The notes beneath the pieces were generated by a model. That model was not told where the DNA came from, did not search any database, and saw only the letters and a program-made list of their open reading frames with translations. This document shows, piece by piece, positions 56,901 through 64,000 of a stretch of DNA of 64,000 nucleotides; within the stretch, counting starts at the first letter, position 1, and every line of letters begins with the position of its first letter. The stretch is from the NCBI GenBank assembly GCA_013398295.1, contig VZSF01001361.1, forward strand, positions 20,587 to 84,586, in the 5' to 3' direction. This DNA is from Chionis minor. Its lineage: Eukaryota; Chordata; Aves; Charadriiformes; Chionididae. A program made the translations under genes and the position numbers.

Positions 56901-59900
56901 CAGCTATAGCTGTTCCCAGCGTTGCCTTGTTGAATATCTAAGTGCTTCACACTTGGCTGAACAGCTCGATCAGGACAGACCACAAGATAGCCCTGATCCA
57001 TGTCAAGATACCAACCAGTCTTCTTGTTATGTCAAGGGAGAAGTGATTTAAATTTAAGTGCTGCTGCGTGGATTGTAGGTACCCTAATACTGCCCCTTCA
57101 GATGGCAGTGTGGGGTTGAAAGCATCCTATAGACCTGCAGGGTCAGTCCCAGGGGCAGGTTGGTACAGCCACCACTGACCCTACCAGTAAAACAGGGCTT
57201 CACCAGTTGCTCCAGCAACCTCTCTGCCCAGATTCTGCAGGCGTTTCACCTGCCAGAAATAATTTGGCTTGAATCTGCAAATAGTCTGTGATCCTAATTT
57301 TGGCAAATTTATCCTTGCTGAGAAAACTTCTCCTGGCTACAGTACAGCTTGTGGACACTGGGCTCTTCCAAACGCTGTCATGGTGAGTTGCGAAGCCTCT
57401 CCCAGCAGCATGGGAGGAGAACCCATGGTTTGGGCAGGGCTTCCCACCACAGGGAGGTTGGAACCATCAGCCAAATTCCCTGGAGAGCTGAAGGCTGGCT
57501 CAGCTGGAAGGCCCTACAGATCCAGCCTGATGCATGAAGTATGGGGTGATTCTACCCAGGTCCAAAAGGAAGGTCAGAAGGGGATAAGATGGAGCCACTC
57601 GCTTTGCAACAGGAGCACATCCTGGGGAAACCCTTGGCAATTGGGATGCTATTTGACAGCTAGTTAGGAAAAGGACAGGCTAAAAAGCACAGCTGCATGG
57701 AGAAGTGTCTGTGAGGGAGCAGAGAAGGTGGTGGTGGCAGTGCCTGCCCAGCTGGTGCTGTCCTTGGAAGCTGGGCTGTGCACAGCAGCAGGGCTTGGGG
57801 CAGTGGGGTCTGCAGAGCAGCCAGGAGATGGAGCCCACGTACAAGGCACCAGGGATGGAGCCTGACCTCACCCCTGCCAGACCATGGTGAATGGAGACCA
57901 GCAGCCTGGTGTGGGGGTGCTCCGGTGAGAGGCATCTCTGGGCATCCTCACAGAAGGGGGCTTGCAGAATGTCTCTTGTCACCTCTCCTCTCTTCAAGGG
58001 TTTCCCAGCTACGAGCAAAGAGCCACCAATGGCTTCTTCTTGTTGATGGTTCCAACACCCCTGACTGTCACAGGCATCAAACAACCCAAATGTAGCTCCC
58101 TTGCATGGTGTCGCAGGCACACGCCAGGTCATGGATGGGCTCAGCCTGCATGCCCGAGTAAAAGGACACATGTGCAACTCTTGTGTCACAATAGAGGGTC
58201 CCCCACTGTGTAGCCACATCCTACTCATCTTGCGACAAGAGGGCTGGCACTGGGGTAGACCTTGTCAGGGAAGGAGGAAGGGCACCATTCCCCATATCTG
58301 CTATAGGGTTTGTGGCCTCACCCCGCAGGGTTTGTGGTCAGGTCATCTGGAAGGTTCGCCACTGCTGTCATCTCCATCCAATATACCCAGGGTTGGCATT
58401 GGCCTGATTTTATTTCGTGGCAGCTAAGTAGAAGGAATGTCTCTCCCTCTGCTCTAAGCCTGCCTGCAGGAGGAGCAGTCCTGGCTGTGGCTGCCATGTA
58501 AACTAACCTCCTCCTCCTGAAAGGCTTGTTTGCTTGCACCACTGGCAAAGTGATGTGTCCTTCTGGTGTGACAAGCACACAAACAGGATTTGGGAGCTTT
58601 TACGTCATTACTTCCTGGCTCAACAAGACACCCCAAGATATGGAAACAGAAAAACAGTCCTGACTTCTAGACCATCCTTCCCGAGGAAACCTGGAGATGC
58701 CTCTTGCGATGGCTGGGTACGCAATTGCCGTGTTGGCATCTCAAGGCAGCTGGTCCTTTGGCCAAACACCAAAGAGTGGGAGACCTCCCCTCAGTGGGAG
58801 ACCAGGTGTATAAGTCTGAGATGAAGCCATCTTTACCTTATCATCTTTAAGACACTCATGCCTCTGTCCAGACAGTGGTACTTCTTGGCTATTAGACCTT
58901 ACTCATGCTGTCAAGTGACCAAAGATAACAAAAATCCTTTCAACAGCTCGAGGAACTGATTTGGAGTTGGGGTACAAACATTAGTATCCCACTAAGCTAC
59001 AAGGACTAGATTTCACCAGGTAGTCTTTTACCATTTTCACAGGAAAGCAGTATTTTCTTGGTCTGGGACATTTGACCAGTGCTGCTGAGACATTCTGCAG
59101 CAGAGCAGCTCAGGACCCAAACTCCTTCACCCCTATTTCAGCCATTACACAATCATACTATGGCGGGTTTCAGTGAAGCTGTTCAAGTTGGATCGCCCAT
59201 ATCGATTGCTCACCTTCACAAACAGCTTCTCTGTTGACAGGGAGAATGTTCTGAGCAGGGAGGTGGGAGCTACGGTCCCATCCCCAGCACACGGGAGCCT
59301 GGGTCCAGACTGGCTACAGTATAAAACACCTCCTGGAGATTCCTGCTTCCCACAGCTCCCCCTAGGGAGGAGCGCCCTGGCACATCCCGCCCACCCATGG
59401 GGCCCCCTGCTCATAATGCCCTTTTATAAGGCTTCACAAAGCCCTTCTTGGTTCACATCCAGGCTGCTAAGAAAGGTTGCCAAGGGTGTCTCTGCAAACA
59501 ATAAGGGGCCTCTGTTTGTAAGGCGGCTGTGGTCACAAATGCTTTTTTTGTGACCTCCAAATGAAAATAGCTTCTTCTTTCCCAGCACATCTCTTTCTTC
59601 TGTGTCTTCAAGTCACATCTGATTGCTGAAGCACACAAGGGCCTTTCTGCTAGCAGCGTGGCAGCAACGGTGCTGCGAGGGGGAAGCGAACTCTCTCCCC
59701 CTTTGCTAACGCCCTTGCCAGCTGAGTTCTTGTTTCAAGCTTTTTTATCGCTTCTGGAGACCAAGAGCCTCAAAGTGCAGTTGGCATCACCTGACAATGT
59801 TCTTTGCAATGTAACTCTGTCAAGCAATTCAGCAAGTGAGACGGAAATCCCGCTGGGCTCCTTGTGATGTGGGTCCTCCCCAAACATGCCACCAGACCAA

Positions 59901-60191
59901 GCTGCTTGTGTGCCAGGAGAAGTGCCAATTAAAGGCTCTCAGAGGATGCTCGAATAAATCTCCCAGTCGAAGCCACTGCTGCACAGGCACATGGCACACT
60001 GGATTTCTGCTGGGTGCAACTCCTAAAATCATTAAGGCACTCAGCTGCAGCAAATCGATGCCAGAAAAAGAATACTGGATCTCCCAGCTTCTGGCAGTGC
60101 TGAGAGGTGTCAGAAGAGCCTTACAAGCAAAGGATTTACTATGCAAATGAATTTTAATTATATTCAATAAATAAAAGAGATTTACTATTAA

Positions 60192-60408
60192 ATTCTTCAC
60201 TATGAGTGTGATGAGACACTAGAACAGGTTCCCCAGAGACGTTGTGGATGCTCCATCCCTGGAATTGTTCAGGGTCAGGTTGGATGGGGCTTTGAGCAAC
60301 CTGATCTAGTGGAAGATTTCCTGGCGCATGGCAGGGGGGTTGGACTAGACGATCTTTGAAGGTCCCTTCAAACCCAAACCATGAGATGCTTTTAAGATTT
60401 CATGATCT
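60192..60408 (+). repeat. CR1 LINE 3'-end fragment
   Basis: Plus-sense CR1: 'ttcttcactatgagtgtgatg', 'cagagacgttgtggatgctcc', 'aggttggatggggctttgag', 'caacctgatctagtgg' and 'ggttggactagacgatcttt', ending in a diverged 'tttcatgatctctg'. It is moderately diverged, with most blocks in order. Confidence 0.92.
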
Positions 60409-61559
60409 CTGTCTCCCAGAGGCCAGTAGAAAAATGGTATTATGAAAGTCACATTTCTCCTACCAACTCCAGGAGTTATGTGTGGAGCAAATTCTGAAAA
60501 CTCACCATTATTTATTTTTTTATCTTAAAAAGTCCAGACACTTTCAGGATGGGGCAGGAGGAGACTTGGTGTTTGACTAGACTTAAAAACACTCACTATC
60601 ACAGGCAGGCCATCTTAAGAGCACGGAGAGCGAGGGTGAAGCCTGCACAGATGCAGACTCCTCTCAAACCACAGCCTGCATGCAGACTTCTGTGCCTAAT
60701 CACTGCCCTGCTTTGAAGGCGTTTTTTAGCATTTATTAAGCACCTTCATGAAAGCAGGTAGCTGAAACAATAGCTTTTTCCAAAGCTCGCAGCATACAGG
60801 CATGTGTCCCTTTGAAGTGAAGATCTACCTGTCTCCACCAAGGAGGTGGTAGAGAAGAATTTGCTGGAGCACTTTGGGGCAGGGGCAGGCAGAAGTATGA
60901 GGGATATATGGGTCCATCGAGGAATTGAAGGACACGTGGACAATTTGTGTGCCCCAATATGCTGTCAAGGCTATGCTAATGCCTGGTGAATATAACCCAT
61001 CTCATGCATCCTCAGGCTGGAGGGACAAGGACATGGAGCAGTTCAGGCAGAGAGTAGGCAACTCATTCACACACAGCATGCTCTGGCTTCCCAGACTTCC
61101 AGGATTCCAGATAAACCCCATAGGCTGCATGGGCTGAAGGTGACAGAGCAGAGAAACAGGCCTCAATACATAAAATGAATTTAAATAAAACCAGTTGCAA
61201 GATGGTTGCTATAGAAAAAAAAGGTTATACAGATGGAGAGTTTCTCAGGACAAACTTGCCCCTCTTCTGTGCTACTTAACCAGGAGACATCTTAAGTTCT
61301 GCTCTTTCCCCAGTCATTCCTACATGGCCAATGTATCAGTTCCTTATTTTCAGATCTCCAGATTGAAGATGGGCTTAGGGTAACAGTGATAGTTAAGAGA
61401 TGTCTAGAACTGGCCATGTACAAATAAATTTTAAAGGGATCTTGTAAAGCCTTCTACTGTCCTGGTGGTGGTGAGAATGACAGAGAAGACAGACAGACTG
61501 AGAGACTGACTGCCTGGACATGCACAGCAAAGGGACAAGATGCAAGCTGCAGGAAAAAG
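60409..61559. other. Intergenic sequence between CR1 copies
   Basis: About 1.15 kb. Short frames on both strands (60-73 codons) have no support, and I see no repeat or RNA gene. Confidence 0.6.
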
Positions 61560-61775
61560 AAACCCAACTGTATATAAGGTTGGAAAAATGCACCATGAGG
61601 GTGACTAAACACAGGAAGAGGAGCACAGCAAGGTGCAAGCACCATCTTCATGCTCAAAACCCTGACCCTGAGCAATCTGATCTGACTTGGAAGTTGTCTG
61701 TACTTTGAGCAGGGGTTGGACTGGAGACTTCAGAGGTACCTTTCAGTCTCACTTATGTTACGATTCTGTGTAACA
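61560..61775 (+). repeat. CR1 LINE 3'-end fragment, old
   Basis: Weak but ordered CR1 blocks on the plus strand: 'caccatgagggtgactaaacaca', abbreviated here, then 'gagcaggggttggactgga', 'cttcagaggtacctttcag' and 'acgattctgtgta'. The middle is heavily diverged, so the left boundary is approximate. Confidence 0.65.
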
Positions 61776-62962
61776 AGGTGATCTGTGGTTTTGAGGTAGG
61801 TGGATTAAAGGCTTGACCCACGCTAATCGATAGCTTGTCTCTAGTTGCTATTTGTACAGCATAGGTGGCCTGAATCTGACCATATTACAAGCTGTCTGAT
61901 CATCAAACCAGCAGATAAAACCAGTCTCTGCAGCCTTTTTGAAGCCACGTACAGCTAGTTCAGCACTTTTTGTTAATTTGCTAAATGGTTCCCCACAACT
62001 TTTCCAAGTAACATCATAATTTCCTGCCTGGCTGCAGAGGACTTTCCCATCTCGGTCTCTTCTCTGTATTGCCATTACCCTGTGGTCCATCAGAGGCCAT
62101 TTCAGAGGACAGCACCACAACCCCTGGTGCGGGGGGAAGCATGGAGACGGCAAAAAGTCTCCTGACCCCAACAGATGAACGATGCTGTTGAAATCCCAGC
62201 TCTGCAGCATGGATAGATTTCCTGGGAAGAGGGAAGGGTTTCACCCTTGGGCTTTGAGGGAAGGGTATTGGCGCTGCTCAGACATGGAAAAGGTACCGCT
62301 TGGAGCAGGAACATGTGCAGTTATCCTCTGCTTTGCAGCACTGACTTTCTACCAGCACACAGACTCAAGTGGTGGATTTGAGATAAACTCAGGCTTTGGT
62401 TTCTTTGGTTGAACTGCTAAAGCCTGGGCGAGTTAAGAACACCACTCCGCAGGCAGAGAGATCCAGGGATGTAAAATTTATGAGCACATGTTGCTGCACA
62501 CTCATCTGACCAATACTTCTCAACCTGGTATGTGTTTTCCCTGTCTTGCTCCCTGAAGAGCAACATCCTCTATTAATTAACCCAAATGGCTGAAAACATG
62601 CTTTCCTCTTAGTGAACGATAAACAAAACCAGATGACGCGTGAATGAAAAATAAGGTGATGACACGCTCTGAGCAACATTGTTCCATGATAAACAGATAC
62701 TGTCATGGCAGGATGGATTGTCCTAGGATAAAAAATCAGGTGCAGGAGTGATGGACGTGGCTTGAAGACCTACCTCTTCAGCAACCCTGATATGGGCTTA
62801 AATAAATCACTGCAAGAAATCATCAGGGCTGAGAATGGACCAGAATCCACAATGGCTAGGCAGCAATTGAACATCATTCCCACCAGGTGACCATTAGCTT
62901 TGTCTGATGAGTTTAGTGGCCTCCCTAGACTGGAAAGGCTGCTTCAGTGAAGCTGTCAGTGG
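61776..62962. other. Intergenic sequence left of the terminal CR1
   Basis: About 1.2 kb. The 120-codon minus-strand frame at 61848-62210 and its overlapping neighbours have no recognisable domain. Nothing else is evident. Confidence 0.55.
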
Positions 62963-64000
62963 ATCATAGAATCATAGAATAGTTTTGGTTGGAAGGGACC
63001 TTTAAAGATCATCTAGTCCAGTCACCCTGCTGTGAGCAGGGACATCTTCAACTACATCAGGCTGCTCAGAGCCCCATCCAACTTGTCCTTCAATGCTTCC
63101 AGAGACAGGGCATCTACCACCTCTCTGGGCAACCTGTTTGAGTGTTTCACTAACCTCATTGTAAAAAATTTCTTCTATCTACATTCTTTTAGTTTAAAGC
63201 CATTACCCCTTGCCCTATCACAATAGGCCCTGACGAAAAGGGCCTATTCTCCCGTCTTTCTTATAAATCCCCTTTAAGTACTGAAAGGCTGCAATAAGGT
63301 CTCCCCAGAGCCTTCTCTTCTCCAGGCCAAACAACCCCACCTATCTCAGCGTGTCCTCAGGGCACAGGCATTCTAGCCGTCTAGTCATTTTTTTGGCCTT
63401 ACTCTGGACTTGCTCCAACACATCCATGTCTTTCCTGTGCTGAGGGGTCCAGAGCTGGATGCAGTCTCCAGGTGGGGTCTCAACAGAGCAGAGTAGAGGG
63501 ACAAAATCACCTCCCTCGACCTGCTGGCCACGTTTCTTTTGATGCAGCCCAGGATGCGGTTGGCTTTTTGGGCTGCAAGCACACAGTGCCTGCTCACGTC
63601 CAGCTTTTCATCCACCAGTATCCCCAAGTCCTTCTCAGCAGGGCTGCTCTCAAACCCTTCATCCCCCAGCCTGTATTGATACTGGGAGTTGCCCCAACCC
63701 AGGTGCAGGACCCTGCACTTGGCCTTGTTGAACCTCATGAGGTTCATACACGCCCACTTCTCAAGCTTGTCCAGGTCCCTCTGGACAGCATCCCATCCCT
63801 CAGGTGTGCCAACCACACCACTCAGCTTGGTGTCATCTGCAAGCTTGCTCAGGGTACACTTGATGCCACTGTTTATGTCATTGATGAAGACGTTAAGCAG
63901 TACTGGTCCCAATACAGACCCCTGAGGGACACCATCTGGACACTGAGTTGTTGACCTCTGGATGTGACCATCGTTGGTCCATTCCTCATCCACTGAACAG
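62963..64000 (-). mobile_element. CR1 LINE, 3' part of ORF2 plus 3' end (runs off the right edge)
   Basis: The left end is the CR1 3' terminus in reverse complement (atcatagaatcatagaatag, then 'ggttggaagggacctttaaa'), and the element extends rightwards into the reverse-transcriptase region. It is at least 1,038 bp long, the longest and least diverged CR1 here. The 5' part lies beyond the window. CR1 copies itself by target-primed reverse transcription and usually leaves 5'-truncated copies. Confidence 0.95.
63385..63993 (-). pseudogene. CR1 ORF2 reverse-transcriptase fragment, frameshifted
   Basis: The minus-strand frame of up to 202 codons carries CR1 reverse-transcriptase landmarks. [20 protein letters not shown] is near the start, followed by LADDTKLSG, where the ADD is the catalytic aspartate pair of RT motif C with Leu in place of the usual aromatic residue. 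Later come [33 protein letters not shown] and [11 protein letters not shown]. Immediately after that last motif the frame shifts, near 63470-63480, and the normal C-terminal continuation is found in another frame, which itself has a stop soon after. The ATG is internal to ORF2; the true protein begins outside the window. The copy is inactive. Confidence 0.92.

Larger units (their letters stand above)
43366..60191. other. Long intergenic stretch, no recognised gene
   Basis: About 16.8 kb at moderate GC with almost no detectable transposons. It contains a plus-strand G-quadruplex motif at 49912-49935, exon-like open frames at 50634-51339 on the minus strand, a 152-codon plus-strand frame at 51543-52001, a TAATTA-rich stretch near 52730-52755 and a 16-bp tandem duplication at 53961-53990. 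The other frames, including 182 codons at 57680-58228 minus, show no support. Confidence 0.55.

Noticed and set aside
57680..58228. 182-codon minus-strand frame
   Set aside because: Cys/His/Pro-rich with no motif, overlapped by other open frames on both strands in GC-rich DNA; no splice or start context.
63472..63954. 160-codon plus-strand frame
   Set aside because: Antisense shadow of the CR1 reverse-transcriptase frame.

Overview
This window is bird nuclear DNA. The evidence is at least seven CR1 LINE copies, most with the typical avian CR1 3' end, one LTR of avian endogenous-retrovirus type, multi-kilobase introns with GT/AG-bounded exons, and no bacterial gene organisation. A songbird or close relative is possible from the LTR, but I cannot assign a species.

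The one gene I can identify is on the minus strand. Three small exons (8609-8688, 2146-2265 and 1177-1301) join in frame across compatible splice phases. They encode about 108 residues from near the N-terminus of DAAF9 (formerly C20orf194, the vertebrate counterpart of ciliate Shulin), a dynein axonemal assembly and delivery factor. Exon 1, with the start codon, was not found. It probably lies in or beside the 556-bp assembly gap at 18495-19050, which sits at the edge of a CpG-dense, very GC-rich block. The rest of the gene continues past the left edge.

From about 19 kb to 63 kb I find no recognisable protein-coding gene. In human the corresponding flank is the long DAAF9-ATRN head-to-head interval, and this region probably matches it (inference). 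It holds a roughly 60-64-bp GC-rich minisatellite beside the gap, stretches with transcription-factor-site clusters that look like enhancers, a solo-LTR-like element (31179-31916), CR1 fragments, several G-quadruplex motifs, a perfect 13-bp hairpin, and one small cluster at 50.6-52.0 kb of exon-like open frames that I cannot identify. The right end runs into a younger CR1 copy on the minus strand, which still has a 202-codon reverse-transcriptase frame.

Most open reading frames here are chance frames in GC- or C-rich DNA, including the longest one, which reads through the run of Ns. I did not find a convincing new biological system. The items most worth checking are the missing DAAF9 first exon in the gap, the unidentified exon-like frames near 51 kb, the candidate enhancers, and a one-N misjoin at 31955.
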